Shown here one piece after another: positions 17,496 through 27,313 of a stretch of DNA of 64,000 nt. The translations under genes were made by a program, and so were the position numbers. Numbering within the stretch: position 1 is the stretch's first letter; every line of letters starts with the position of its first letter. The DNA is from Halobacteriovoraceae bacterium (lineage in GTDB: Bacteria; Bdellovibrionota; Bacteriovoracia; Bacteriovoracales; Bacteriovoracaceae). Where the stretch lies: assembly GCA_002711995.1 (NCBI GenBank), contig PASN01000016.1, positions 62,001-126,000 on the forward strand. The letters run 5' to 3'. A model generated the notes under the pieces. It did not search any database, was not told the DNA's origin, and saw only the letters and a program-made list of their open reading frames with translations.

Positions 17496-17791
17496 GGGCC
17501 GAGAAGAAGTATAAGCCGGATTCTGTCGAGGGCCTTCATTCATCTAGGCGAATTGTTGCCAATTCGCTCAAGCATCCTACCCGCCAACTCCCCCGAGCAG
17601 GGGTCAAACATTGGCCTATTTGGACTTGCGTCGCGTAGAGTTTACCTGGTTTCACTACAGCCGAACTGTACTTGCTTTCTGTTGCACTTGTCCTCACCTC
17701 GCGGTGGACGGGCGTTACCCGCTACGCTGCTCTTTGACGTCCGGACTTTCCTCGAAGCTTGCGCCTCGCGAAGACCTTTTCTTCTCGGCCC
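17496..17791 (-). ncRNA. rnpB: RNase P RNA
   Basis: The catalytic RNA of ribonuclease P, which matures tRNA 5' ends. On the minus strand it shows the conserved core GAGGAAAGTCCGGAC, then GGGTAACGCCC, AGTGCAACAGAAAGCA, CCAGGTAAACTC and GCCTAGATGAATGA, with the final GACAGAATCCGGCTTA. The ends pair as GGGCCGAGAAGAA with TTCTTCTCGGCCC (helix P1), and a T5 run follows, which sets the boundaries. About 296 nt, somewhat short for class A. Confidence 0.95.
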
Positions 17792-17886
17792 TCGAACTAT
17801 AGACATTATTTCCACCTATGACAAGGCGCGCGCTCTTTTAATTTTAGGTCAAAACTGCTAGATATTCTCAAATACTAGGAGTGCCT

Positions 17887-19305
17887 GTGAAATATATATG
17901 GTTGTGTCTGCTACTTAGCTCTTTGTCCTCTCACGCTATTTTTCAAACCATTTATTCAGGATATAAAACAAGCACGGTCTTTCAATCAAGAACCCTAGAA
18001 CAGGAAGCCGCCTTCAATGCTTTGGACGTTGAGCTTTCACAGAACGCATGGAACCTTTCTCTTTCCAGTGAGTTTGAAGACACCTTTTTAGACTCTCTAT
18101 TTAGCTTTCAGGCCCAGCGCACCATTTCGCAAACTTATGCTTTAAAGCTCTCCAAGAACACTTTTAAGTATGGAACCTTCTCCCTCGAACACTCACAATC
18201 TCATGTAGATATATCTGATTGGAACATCTCTAGTTTTTCCAGCACCACTAGAGACAGTTTGTTTGAAGTTAGGAATAGTTTGGTTTACTCCTTCGATATC
18301 ATAGGCAATGAGTCAACCCTGCTGGAGGATGTTGCCAGAAATCAGTTTGAATTCGACAAGATGAACAATGAACTCCAGCGCTCCCAGGAGGACCTTGAGT
18401 TTTATAAGGCCTATTTGGCCGCAAAGCTTCAAGTTTTTTTAAACAAGCTTTCAAAAGAGTTTAAAGATCGAGCGCAAGAAAGAACAAAGCTAATTTTTAG
18501 GCGCTATAAAGATGGCCTAAGCCGGGAAGTTGAATATCTTCAGGCCAAAAGCAGCGAGTTGAACAGCTTGCAGGAATTGGAAAAAAGTGAATCATCTCTT
18601 AAAGAGAGCGTTGCGGTAATTGAGACTATTATAGGGCAGGACATTCCTGAAAAATATTTCAAGGCCTTGAAATGGGAGTTCAAAGAATTAAGTCAGTGGC
18701 TTGAAGAAATTCCAAAGAGAGAGAACTTGGAAAAACTAAGTTTGGAGGCAAACGTTGCTTTGACCCTAAAACTTTTGGAGCAATTTGAGACAAAAAGAAG
18801 TTCAAAGCTTACACTCAATGCTAGCTATACCACAAATGCTTACACTGACTCTTTAAGTAACAGTTTTGAAGAGTCTACCGATTCTCCACGAAACGACGCG
18901 AAGGCAATTTCTTTAATTTACACTGTGCCTCTGGGGGCCGACTTCTCCAAATCCAAAAAGGAAAAGCTACTCCTGGACAACAGAAGAACCCAGCTACAGC
19001 AAATCAGATTGACTGACGAGCTAAAGCTGCGTGAAAAAGTTTTGATGACTCAATTAGAAAAGTTTGCAAAGGCCTATCAATACACAGTTGGCCAAGTGGA
19101 TGTAAGCGAAAGAAGAGTTGTTTTGCAAAATAGTCTCTATTTGAAAGGAATAGGAAGCTTTGACGAAGTTATTCGAAGCGAGGAAGAGCTTCTTAACGCT
19201 CGATCTTCCTTATATCGAGTGCTGTTTGATTATGAAACAGCGCTAGGTGAATACGCATTTTTAAACGGCTCAATTAAACCTTTACTAAAGGCCTACCAAG
19301 ACTAA
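17887..19305 (+). CDS. TolC-family outer-membrane efflux protein
   Basis: Signal peptide followed by long alpha-helical hairpins (about 150-235 and 350-465) with the TolC-type pattern YKDGLSREVEYLQAKSSE and YLKGIGSFDEVIRSEEELLNA. I take the GTG at 17887 because TAGGAG ends 6 bases upstream. The GTG at 17881 abuts it. The RND pump gene starts 3 bp after the stop. Together they would form the outer channel and inner pump. No membrane-fusion adaptor gene is present beside them. Confidence 0.85.
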   Translation: MKYIWLCLLLSSLSSHAIFQTIYSGYKTSTVFQSRTLEQEAAFNALDVELSQNAWNLSLSSEFEDTFLDSLFSFQAQRTISQTYALKLSKNTFKYGTFSLEHSQSHVDISDWNISSFSSTTRDSLFEVRNSLVYSFDIIGNESTLLEDVARNQFEFDKMNNELQRSQEDLEFYKAYLAAKLQVFLNKLSKEFKDRAQERTKLIFRRYKDGLSREVEYLQAKSSELNSLQELEKSESSLKESVAVIETIIGQDIPEKYFKALKWEFKELSQWLEEIPKRENLEKLSLEANVALTLKLLEQFETKRSSKLTLNASYTTNAYTDSLSNSFEESTDSPRNDAKAISLIYTVPLGADFSKSKKEKLLLDNRRTQLQQIRLTDELKLREKVLMTQLEKFAKAYQYTVGQVDVSERRVVLQNSLYLKGIGSFDEVIRSEEELLNARSSLYRVLFDYETALGEYAFLNGSIKPLLKAYQD

Positions 19306-19308
19306 TTT

Positions 19309-22300
19309 ATGAAAAAAGTAATAGAATATTTCGTTAACAACTCTGTGGTTGTGAATCTGCTAACCTTGTTGATTGTTGTTATGGGTTCACTGTCGCTTTT
19401 CTCTTTAAACAAGGAAACTTTCCCAAATGTTGATTTCAACTTCATCGTTATAAGCACTACCTATCCAGGGGCAGCTGCTGAAGATGTTGAAAAACTTCTA
19501 ACGTTGGACATTGAAAGGGAGCTAAAGGAAGTAGACGGGATAGAGGAATTAAATGCACTAAGCGCTGAGGGAGCCTCTATTGTTTCTCTTAAAATTGATC
19601 CAGACTACGATGTGGATGAGGTGCTTGTTGAAGTTAAAGATGCAATGGACAAGCTTGGAGACCTGCCTGACGATGTGGAAGCCCCCGTTATAACAAGACT
19701 CACAAACAGAACCCGCGGAATCATGAATGTTGCCATCTACGGAGACAATGAATGGAATTTGAGAGCTAAGGCAAAGTCTCTTAGAGACACGTTAGAGAGA
19801 GACTCAAGAGTATCAAGAGCTGAGATGACCGGCTATAGGGATGAGATATTCTATGTTGAGGCCGACCTTAAAGAGCTTAAAAAATATGAGATGAATCTCG
19901 GCGAGCTTTCTCAGGCAATAGGGGATAGGCAAGTCAATGTTTCTGCCGGGAATATAAAAGATCCCACGCAGGAGAAGCTTGTGAGAACTCTCGTTGAAAA
20001 TGAAACTGTCTCCTCCATAGAAAATATCATTGTGCGATCCACCGAGTTTGGACAGGTTGTAAAAGTTAAGGACGTGGCGAAGGTTTCCAGGACTTTAAAG
20101 GACGCTCAAAGAGAAGACCGCTCCCAAGGAAAGCTTGCAATCTTTTTGGATATTGCCATTAAGTCCAGTGCAGATGTCTTGGAAAGCGCTGAATTTATAA
20201 AGAATACACTTGAGGAGGAAACCAAAAAGCTTGGGGTTGAGTATAAAATTTATAACGACTTCAGCTTTTATGTGAAAAGAAGACTTGGAGTTCTGACTCA
20301 AAATGGACTTCAGGGGATTATTCTGGTCGTTATCTGTTTGATGTTTTTCTTAAACGCCAAGGTTTCCATTATCACGGCACTTGGTGCTCCATTTGCATTC
20401 TTCTTCGCCTTCTCTCTAATGGAAGGGTTTGGAATTACCATTAACCTTATATCCATGTTTGGACTCATCATGGTTTTGGGCATGCTTGTTGATGACTCCA
20501 TCATTGTGGCCGAGCAGTATTACCAAAAGCTTGAACAGGGGATGGCACCTAAAAAGGCCGCGCAAGAAGCTGCTTGGGAAACCCTTGGTCCTGTTACCGC
20601 CACTATTATCACCACCATGGTTGCCTTTGGATCTTTATTTTATATGGAAGGGATCATGGGCAAGTTCCTATGGCCTATTCCCGCTGTTGTGATAATCGCT
20701 TTGGCGGCTTCTTGGATTGAGTGCTTCTTCATTCTACCAGGACATTTGGCGGACTTTGCTGGGCATGACAAAAATGTGGAAAAAACAAAATGGTATCTTC
20801 CTCTGCTCCATGCTTACGAGAAAGTCCTTAATGCCGCTTTAAGGTTTAACAAGTCCACTCTTTTCGTTTTCACTGCATTGTTTGCAATATCAGTCTACAC
20901 GGCCACGACCATGCGTTTTGAGCTTTTTCCATCAGATGATGTAACCAGGGCGCAGATCAATATTAAAGGTCCTGTGGGAACACCTTTTGAAGTGACTAGA
21001 GACCAACTTTTAAAAATCGAAAAATCACTCTTTGAAACAATTAGGGCAGAGGAACTGGTAGGCGTTCAGACAATAACTGGGTATCAAATGTTCAAAGGTG
21101 GACGCTCTAAAAGTGGATCCCATTATGGCTCAATTAGTCTTGAGCTCACTATGGAGACTGAGCGAGACAGGGGAACCAATGAGATCCTAGCGAAAGTTGC
21201 AGAGAGTGCAAGGCCTTTGGTTGATTCTAAGTTTCAATTCTCTGTAGAGAAAAACAAGCCAGGCCCGCCTACTGGAAAGCCGATAAATGTGGAGCTTTAT
21301 GGCGACGATTTAGAGGAGCTTGAAAAGCTTGCCGAGGAAGTGAAGAGAGATCTTTTGGACTTTGACGGTGTTTTAAGTGCAGAAATTGATTACGAAACTG
21401 GAAAACCGCAAATAATAGCACGGATCAATGAAAAAGAGGCGAGAAGGCTCAGAGTAAGCAATAGGCAGATCGCTATGGAATTGCGTAGGGCATTTGAAGG
21501 GGCGACTGTAACAACGCTTAAGAAGTCTGACGAGGATGTTGACGTTGTCGTTAGATTGAAAGAGGAGCAAAGATCTGATGAAAATATCTTAAACTCCCTA
21601 GAGGTTAAGAATGAGCAGGGAAGAACAATAAAGATATCTCAAGTAGTGGACTTTGTTGAGGAGTCGGGCGCCTACATTATTAGAAGGCTTGATAGAAAAA
21701 GAACCATTGCCATTAGTGGAGAGGTAGATCTTGGAAAGACCACTTCAAGGGAGATAAACCAAAAACTGCGTCCTTATCTTGAAAAGAAGGTTGAGGGAAT
21801 GCCAGGCACAAGCTTTGCCCTTTCTGGTGAAAATAAAGACACTCAGGAGTCATTAGAGAGCTTTAAGAAAGCATTGGCCGCATCAATGATAATTATATTT
21901 ATAATCATATTCATCCAGTTTAAAAGCCTTGCCCTGCCGGCAATAATTATGTCGGCAATACCTTTTGGACTTATAGGCGTTGTGGCGTCATTTAAGGTGT
22001 ACTCTTTGCCAATTGGATTTATGGCATTGATGGGAATGCTTGGTTTGGTTGGGGTTGTAATTAATGATTCAATCGTGCTTGTTACCTTTATTGCCAGAAC
22101 CTTGAAAGTGGAGGGGTGGAGTCTCGAGTCTGTAATTAAAGCCACAAAGAGCAGGTTTCGTCCTGTAATTCTCACAACATTTACTACGGTTGTAGGACTA
22201 TTGCCTGTGGCCCACATGCCGGGGGGCGATCCATTTTTAAAGCCTATGGCGACAAGCTTTGCTTATGGGCTGCTATTTGCTTCGGGGATAACTCTATTAT

Positions 22301-22371
22301 TTATTCCTGCTCTCTACAAAACTTTACTGGACGTGATGGCGAAGTTTAATAAAGCGCCTGATTTGGAATAA
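19309..22371 (+). CDS. RND-family efflux permease (AcrB/CzcA-like)
   Basis: 1020 residues, the normal size. Two repeats of one transmembrane helix, a large periplasmic loop, and five or six helices (first cluster ~335-480, second ~855-1010). The proton-relay region reads LGMLVDDSIIVAEQYY, with two Asp as in AcrB helix 4. Periplasmic porter features include TYPGAAAEDVEKLLT. It exports a toxic or envelope substrate using the proton gradient. The substrate is unknown. The 3' end overlaps the convergent zinc-ribbon gene by 26 bp. Confidence 0.92.
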   Translation: MKKVIEYFVNNSVVVNLLTLLIVVMGSLSLFSLNKETFPNVDFNFIVISTTYPGAAAEDVEKLLTLDIERELKEVDGIEELNALSAEGASIVSLKIDPDYDVDEVLVEVKDAMDKLGDLPDDVEAPVITRLTNRTRGIMNVAIYGDNEWNLRAKAKSLRDTLERDSRVSRAEMTGYRDEIFYVEADLKELKKYEMNLGELSQAIGDRQVNVSAGNIKDPTQEKLVRTLVENETVSSIENIIVRSTEFGQVVKVKDVAKVSRTLKDAQREDRSQGKLAIFLDIAIKSSADVLESAEFIKNTLEEETKKLGVEYKIYNDFSFYVKRRLGVLTQNGLQGIILVVICLMFFLNAKVSIITALGAPFAFFFAFSLMEGFGITINLISMFGLIMVLGMLVDDSIIVAEQYYQKLEQGMAPKKAAQEAAWETLGPVTATIITTMVAFGSLFYMEGIMGKFLWPIPAVVIIALAASWIECFFILPGHLADFAGHDKNVEKTKWYLPLLHAYEKVLNAALRFNKSTLFVFTALFAISVYTATTMRFELFPSDDVTRAQINIKGPVGTPFEVTRDQLLKIEKSLFETIRAEELVGVQTITGYQMFKGGRSKSGSHYGSISLELTMETERDRGTNEILAKVAESARPLVDSKFQFSVEKNKPGPPTGKPINVELYGDDLEELEKLAEEVKRDLLDFDGVLSAEIDYETGKPQIIARINEKEARRLRVSNRQIAMELRRAFEGATVTTLKKSDEDVDVVVRLKEEQRSDENILNSLEVKNEQGRTIKISQVVDFVEESGAYIIRRLDRKRTIAISGEVDLGKTTSREINQKLRPYLEKKVEGMPGTSFALSGENKDTQESLESFKKALAASMIIIFIIIFIQFKSLALPAIIMSAIPFGLIGVVASFKVYSLPIGFMALMGMLGLVGVVINDSIVLVTFIARTLKVEGWSLESVIKATKSRFRPVILTTFTTVVGLLPVAHMPGGDPFLKPMATSFAYGLLFASGITLLFIPALYKTLLDVMAKFNKAPDLE

Positions 22372-23065
22372 AGATTCTGCCACAAGAGGAGCAAGTCTTT
22401 AAAAGCAGCTGCTCCTCAACTTGTGCCTCTCTTGCACGATCCACACCAGATTTGCACACTGAACAGCTTCTAGACTCTATTTTTGCAAACATGGATATGG
22501 CAAGGTTTTGTGCCTTTACCTTTTGATAGGTTGTGCGAAAGGGCTCTGGAAGCTCTCCAAGTGATGAGTCGATTCGTCCATTAAGCGTTTCGATTTCTTT
22601 ATTTCTATCAGAGTTTTCAGCGTCAACCTCGGCTTTAATTTCTGCAATGGTTTCTTCTATACCTTTAGCGAAAGTTTTTCTGTCTCCAATCTTTTCTTCT
22701 ATTGACTCCATTTCTTCTAAAAGCTCAAGTCCCCGCATCTCGATCTCATCCATTTTTTGAAGAAGCTTTTGCTTCTCTTGGTCAAGCAATTCCATTTCTT
22801 TGGAGTCAAATGAACCTCCTATGTCTGCCTCGATCTTTTTTAGCTTTGAATCAATTTGGGTAAGTTCATTTTCACTTTTCTGGGATAAAAAACGTTTCTC
22901 CTGAATTTCGGAGTTAAGCTTCTCAATGTCTGAATGTGCCTCATTTTGTTGTACTATTAGCTTCTCCACTCTCTTCTGTCCTTTTAGATTTAAGTTTTCA
23001 AGCTCGGAGCGCTTGATCTCAAGACTGCTCAATTCTTTAAGGATTTTGAAGTGTTCTTTGCTCAT
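22346..23065 (-). CDS. Coiled-coil protein with C4 zinc ribbon (DUF164/zf-RING_7 type)
   Basis: Residues 1-180 are almost entirely heptad coiled coil. The C-terminal 45 residues form a zinc ribbon, CSVCKSGV...TCSSCGRIFIP. This architecture is the widespread bacterial DUF164 family. Members are suspected to bind nucleic acid but have no firm role. Single-gene unit, convergent with the RND pump gene. Confidence 0.88.
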   Translation of the reverse strand: MSKEHFKILKELSSLEIKRSELENLNLKGQKRVEKLIVQQNEAHSDIEKLNSEIQEKRFLSQKSENELTQIDSKLKKIEADIGGSFDSKEMELLDQEKQKLLQKMDEIEMRGLELLEEMESIEEKIGDRKTFAKGIEETIAEIKAEVDAENSDRNKEIETLNGRIDSSLGELPEPFRTTYQKVKAQNLAISMFAKIESRSCSVCKSGVDRAREAQVEEQLLLKTCSSCGRIFIPNQALY

Positions 23066-23216
23066 TTGTGCCTTATTTGACCATTATTAATATAAACTCC
23101 ATTTTATCACAGAAGTTTCCCTTCACAATAATTGCCGGTTAGTAAAAGTTAATTTGAACTGGCCTGGGTCGGTGGTAAAATAAAGATCGCTGAATTTCTC
23201 AAAGGAAGTATAAACA

Positions 23217-24170
23217 ATGCTTATAGAAGAGCTAAAATCCAATCTAGATAAATTTAAGTATTTCATTGTTGATAAGAGAGTTGTTGAACTTTACCCCCAG
23301 CTTTCCTTTTTAAATGAAAAAGTGACCTATATCGTTGATGGCCCTGAGTCCAATAAGACAATGAAAGGTTATGAAAAGGCGATCAACTTTTTTCTTGAGA
23401 ATAAAATTTCTAGAAGCGACAAAATTGTGGCCATTGGCGGGGGAGCTCTCTCAGATCTGGGGGGCTTTGTAGCTTCGAGTATTTTAAGAGGCATTGATTG
23501 GGTTGTTGTCCCGACCACGCTTCTCTCGATTATTGACGCTTCCATTGGAGGCAAAACAGGAATTAATTCTGATTTTGGAAAAAATTTAATAGGAGCCTTC
23601 CACATGCCTAGCGAGAGCTATGTTTGTTTGGATTTTATAAAAACACTGGATCCCATAGAGCTTGATTCAGGAAAGGGCGAGCTTTCAAAGTATGCCTTTT
23701 TAGATGCCAGGGTCTATGACGCTTTAGCCATGGATGATTTCGACAAGGCGGTTGAGCTTAGTATTAGGTGTAAAGAACACATTGTTGAAAAAGACTTTAA
23801 AGAAGGTGGAGAAAGAGCAAAATTAAACTTAGGTCACACCTTTGGACATGCCGTGGAGAGACTAACAAAACTGCCTCATGGGATCGCCGTTGCAATAGGC
23901 CTTGAAATGGTGATTGATTTGTTCGCTCCAAAGCTTAATGATGAGTTCAACCAAGTTCGGAAAAAACTTAATATAGATTATCAAATACCAGAAGGTCTTG
24001 ACTCGAAAAAATTTTGGGATCTTTTGACAATGGATAAAAAAAGAAAAGACGACGGCGTTGTCTTTATAATTCCCACAAAAGTTGGAGAAGTAAAATTCAA
24101 AAAATACACTGTTGATGAACTCAAAAAGGCGTTAGGTGCGAATGAAAAGTATAAAAGTTTCTTCAGCTAA
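23217..24170 (+). CDS. aroB: 3-dehydroquinate synthase
   Basis: Second step of the shikimate pathway, DAHP to dehydroquinate. Family motifs are IGGGALSDLGGF (NAD/phosphate), PTTLLSIIDASIGGKTGIN (substrate and Lys), and NLGHTFGHAVE with zinc-ligand His residues. At 317 residues it is shorter than the usual ~360, mainly at the N-terminus and around the GELSKYAF segment (usually AEVIKYG). The AAAGGAAG ribosome site is 8 bases before the ATG. It overlaps aroA, so the two are one operon. Confidence 0.93.
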   Translation: MLIEELKSNLDKFKYFIVDKRVVELYPQLSFLNEKVTYIVDGPESNKTMKGYEKAINFFLENKISRSDKIVAIGGGALSDLGGFVASSILRGIDWVVVPTTLLSIIDASIGGKTGINSDFGKNLIGAFHMPSESYVCLDFIKTLDPIELDSGKGELSKYAFLDARVYDALAMDDFDKAVELSIRCKEHIVEKDFKEGGERAKLNLGHTFGHAVERLTKLPHGIAVAIGLEMVIDLFAPKLNDEFNQVRKKLNIDYQIPEGLDSKKFWDLLTMDKKRKDDGVVFIIPTKVGEVKFKKYTVDELKKALGANEKYKSFFS

Positions 24171-25329
24171 TCTTCAAAGTAAAGTAATTTGTCCGACTTC
24201 AAAGTCTTATGCAAACCGAGCTCTTGTATTGGCGGCAATAGAGCCCCGGGACACTGAACTTGTTGGTATGCCCATATCAGAAGATGTTGATTTTATGCTT
24301 GATGGGCTTAGGGGTCTAGGCCTTGAAATATCCCAAGTGTCTAATGGCGTGGTCATCAAGGGATCAATAGACACAGCAAAACAAGTATCAAATATCTTCC
24401 TAGGAGAGGGGGGGACCACTATCCGCTTTTTTATAGCACTTGTTTCCTTAATGGACACCCCTGTTGAGTTTTCCGTAGAGCCCCGATTTCTAAAGCGTCC
24501 TATAGATGAATATTGCGACCTGCTTAGAAAACTTGGGGTGGAAGTTGAAGTTAAAGAAAGCTCGATAAAAGTAACAGGTCCAATAAAACAGGGACAAAGC
24601 TTGGAAGTTGACTGCTCCAAAACAACACAATTCGCAAGTGCCTTAGAGCTTATATCCAGTAAAGCTGGACTTGAGATTGTGCCTGTTAATTTAGAGGCAA
24701 GCGGGAATTACTTTGAAATGACCAAAAATGTGCAATCCGACATTCAAGCATCTCCGGTTTATAAGGTGCCAGTCGATTATAGCTCTTTTGGCTACTTTGC
24801 AGCTTTTGCGGCATTGACTGAAACTGTAAGAGTAAAAAACGCATTTTCAAAAGATCCGCTCCAGGGAGATAGTCAAATATTGGACTTTATAAAAGATATG
24901 GGGGGAGACTATAAGTTCTCCGATGATGGCGTTGATATTTATCCTATAAGGGAGCCTAAGAGCATTGAGGTCGATGGAAGTGGATGCATCGACCTTGTTC
25001 CAACCTTAATGGTCCTTATGGCCTATAGTGGAAAAGTTCAAAAAATAAAAAATATAAAGAACCTGGAATATAAAGAGTGCGATCGTCTAGAAGAGATGCA
25101 GAGAATTTTAGACTTATTTGAAATTAAACACGAGTATGACCAGTCCCAAGATATTTTTACAATTCATGGAGATTCGCCAAAGATGAAAACTGTTTCGGTG
25201 GAGGCTGCGCATGATCACAGAATGGTTATGTGCGCCGCGCTTCTATGCAAATTAAATGGCGGTGGAGAAGTTTCTCCAGGAGAAGCTGTAAAAAAGTCTT
25301 TTGGAAATTTCTTTAACTACTTTAAATGA
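24142..25329 (+). CDS. aroA: 3-phosphoshikimate 1-carboxyvinyltransferase (EPSP synthase)
   Basis: Converts shikimate-3-phosphate and PEP to EPSP. SKSYANRALVLAA (S3P site), GEGGTTIRFFIAL (normally LGNAGT, PEP region), FLKRPIDEYCDLLRKLGV, KECDRLEEM and HDHRMVMCAAL are all recognisable. 395 residues from the ATG at 24142. A GTG 6 bases upstream is the alternative. It starts inside the aroB end, and its stop overlaps the next gene's ATG. Confidence 0.93.
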   Translation: MKSIKVSSANLQSKVICPTSKSYANRALVLAAIEPRDTELVGMPISEDVDFMLDGLRGLGLEISQVSNGVVIKGSIDTAKQVSNIFLGEGGTTIRFFIALVSLMDTPVEFSVEPRFLKRPIDEYCDLLRKLGVEVEVKESSIKVTGPIKQGQSLEVDCSKTTQFASALELISSKAGLEIVPVNLEASGNYFEMTKNVQSDIQASPVYKVPVDYSSFGYFAAFAALTETVRVKNAFSKDPLQGDSQILDFIKDMGGDYKFSDDGVDIYPIREPKSIEVDGSGCIDLVPTLMVLMAYSGKVQKIKNIKNLEYKECDRLEEMQRILDLFEIKHEYDQSQDIFTIHGDSPKMKTVSVEAAHDHRMVMCAALLCKLNGGGEVSPGEAVKKSFGNFFNYFK

Positions 25330-26531
25330 AAATTATGAATCTTAAAAAAATTATCTTTATAATCATCTGGCTATTATCGACACCAATATTTGCTTCTTCT
25401 ATTCTTCTAATATCCATTGATGGGTACAGACATGATTACAACGAGATTTATTCACCTCCATTTCTGAGATCTTTTGAAAAAGGGGCCGCAAGGGTGAAGT
25501 CTTTGATTCCATCTTTTCCGACTAAGACCTATCCCAATCATCTGAGTCTTGTCACTGGACGCTATCCTATGAACCATGGAATTGTTTCCAATCATTTCTA
25601 TGAGCCTGAGATAAAGAGAATTTACAAACTAAAAGATCGCTCTTCTGTTAAAGATCCAAGATTTTATAAAGCGCCACCAATATGGAATCTTGTGGAACAG
25701 AATGGATTAAAAAGCGCACCTTACTTCTGGCCAGGTTCGGAGACTCCAATTAACGGAATAAGGCCAACCTATTGGGAAGAGTATAATCACAACGCCACCC
25801 ATGAGGAAAAAATAACAAAAGTTGCAAAGTATCTATTTCTACCCAAAGAGAAAAGACCAGTTTTTACCACTCTATACTTTCATGATGTGGACACTGCCGG
25901 ACACAAGTTTGGGCCTAAATCGGAAGAGGTTCGTGATGCAATAATGAAGGTGGACCAAAGTCTCAAGAAGTTAGCCGAAAAGTTGAAAACAATACGTTCA
26001 GATCTTAATATCATTATAGTTTCCGATCATGGGATGACCTCTGTATCACCAACTAAAGTAGTGTCCTTAAACAATCCACAAACCAAAAAATTCTTAGGGC
26101 CTTTCACTGCGGTCGGTGGTGGGACAATTATTCATTTATACACCACTGAAAAGGTGAACTTGGAAAGAACTGTTGAAAAGCTCAATAAATATTCTAAAGG
26201 CTACACCTGTCATTTAGGAAAAAGCATACCTAAAAAGTTAAACTACAGAGGTATGGCGGCAATAGGGAACTTGGTGTGTCTGGCCGATAAGGGGGATAGC
26301 ATTTTTATGAATAAGAGGGATTTTGCAAAGTTAGGCGCACATGGTTACACCACAGAGGGGAATAAGGACATGCACGGAATACTCTTTGCGAAGGGACCTT
26401 CGTTTAAAGAGGTTGAGCTTCCAAGTAAAAGAAATATTCATCTTTATCCTTTAATGGCAAAAATCTTAGGCCTTAAGTTTGATCACAAGATCGACGGTAG
26501 GCTTTCTGAATTAGCCGAACTGTTAAAGTAG
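25326..26531 (+). CDS. ENPP-type phosphodiesterase/nucleotide pyrophosphatase, secreted
   Basis: Alkaline-phosphatase superfamily. A signal peptide (about 1-23) is followed by LISIDGYRHDY (metal Asp), SFPTKTYPNHLSLVTGRYP with the catalytic Thr, DVDTAGHKFGP (metal Asp/His), SDHGM (metal Asp/His) and a final His in KDMHGILFAKGP. Ectonucleotide pyrophosphatases cleave nucleotide or phospholipid phosphodiesters outside the membrane. The 4-bp ATGA overlap with aroA implies co-translation, although the functions look unrelated. Confidence 0.9.
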   Translation: MKIMNLKKIIFIIIWLLSTPIFASSILLISIDGYRHDYNEIYSPPFLRSFEKGAARVKSLIPSFPTKTYPNHLSLVTGRYPMNHGIVSNHFYEPEIKRIYKLKDRSSVKDPRFYKAPPIWNLVEQNGLKSAPYFWPGSETPINGIRPTYWEEYNHNATHEEKITKVAKYLFLPKEKRPVFTTLYFHDVDTAGHKFGPKSEEVRDAIMKVDQSLKKLAEKLKTIRSDLNIIIVSDHGMTSVSPTKVVSLNNPQTKKFLGPFTAVGGGTIIHLYTTEKVNLERTVEKLNKYSKGYTCHLGKSIPKKLNYRGMAAIGNLVCLADKGDSIFMNKRDFAKLGAHGYTTEGNKDMHGILFAKGPSFKEVELPSKRNIHLYPLMAKILGLKFDHKIDGRLSELAELLK

Positions 26532-26559
26532 TGGCAGCTATATTGCAGATCTATGGTTA

Positions 26560-26937
26560 GTGATCCTAGAGAATGCCATTTATATTCTTTCAACTGTCGC
26601 TCTTTTGAGCTTCTTTTATTTTTGTATTAAACCCTACTTTAGCTACTTTGAAGATTTCTTTCTTGGCGAAACCCAACCGAAGGATCCTTTATCTGAAAAT
26701 CCCAAGCATCTCTTTTTAGAAGAGGTGATTGATTTTGAAATCAAAAAACTAAAAGATTTAAACTATGAACAGAGAGAGAACTATATAAAATCTAACCCCT
26801 CGAAGATTAAGACATACAGAGGACAGGAAGTAACTATCAGGCTTGAAAAACAAAATGGAAAAATTAAAGTGAAAGCATTCCCAAACACTTTGTTTGGGGC
26901 AATCTATGAGACTGAAAAGAGCTTCTCGCCAGGCTAG
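26560..26937 (+). CDS. Small membrane-anchored protein of unknown function
   Basis: 125 residues from a GTG start. One N-terminal transmembrane helix (about 5-26), then a charged soluble part (residues 35-125) with no family I recognise. It converges with and overlaps by 4 bp the monooxygenase-like gene on the other strand. Confidence 0.55.
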   Translation: MILENAIYILSTVALLSFFYFCIKPYFSYFEDFFLGETQPKDPLSENPKHLFLEEVIDFEIKKLKDLNYEQRENYIKSNPSKIKTYRGQEVTIRLEKQNGKIKVKAFPNTLFGAIYETEKSFSPG

Positions 26938-27251
26938 CCAAAATTTGGATGCTGTTCGGGACCCTCTGAAAGTCTTACCTCGTCAATAAGATTTAGAAAC
27001 CTAATTTCTGGCTTTTGCATTACTCCGGCCTTTTGCATAGTGTCCTTAAGATCCTGTGAGCCCAAAAACTCTCGAGCACTTTGCTCGTCTGACCATGTAA
27101 AGAGTATAGTTACCTCGTTCTCATCATCAAATTTTTGGAACAACCTTTCATTAAGGCAGCCCTTTCTTCTTCGAGTCTCCCTATGGCCATCGTAGATTTC
27201 TCTCCAATTGGCGAAGTTTGCTACTGTGTGCTTTACATAGACGTAAATCAT
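26934..27251 (-). CDS. Small dimeric alpha/beta-barrel (ABM-like) protein
   Basis: About 105 residues: IYVYVKHTVANFANWREIYDGH, then VTILFTWSDEQSAREFLGS and DLKDTMQKAGV, a ferredoxin-like half-barrel resembling antibiotic-biosynthesis-monooxygenase or stress-response barrel proteins. The ATG at 27251 is preferred because AAGGAG is 6 bases upstream. The alternative ATG at 27257 abuts that site. Enzyme activity not predictable. Confidence 0.7.
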   Translation of the reverse strand: MIYVYVKHTVANFANWREIYDGHRETRRRKGCLNERLFQKFDDENEVTILFTWSDEQSAREFLGSQDLKDTMQKAGVMQKPEIRFLNLIDEVRLSEGPEQHPNFG

Positions 27252-27313
27252 AAGCATCTCCTTAGCTATAATTAAGCAAATAGCAGGCCAGCTTTGACTC
27301 TGTAATTTTTACC

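Noticed and set aside
17553-17861. Plus-strand open frames of 60-102 codons
   Set aside because: They lie opposite the RNase P RNA, which explains the conserved sequence better.
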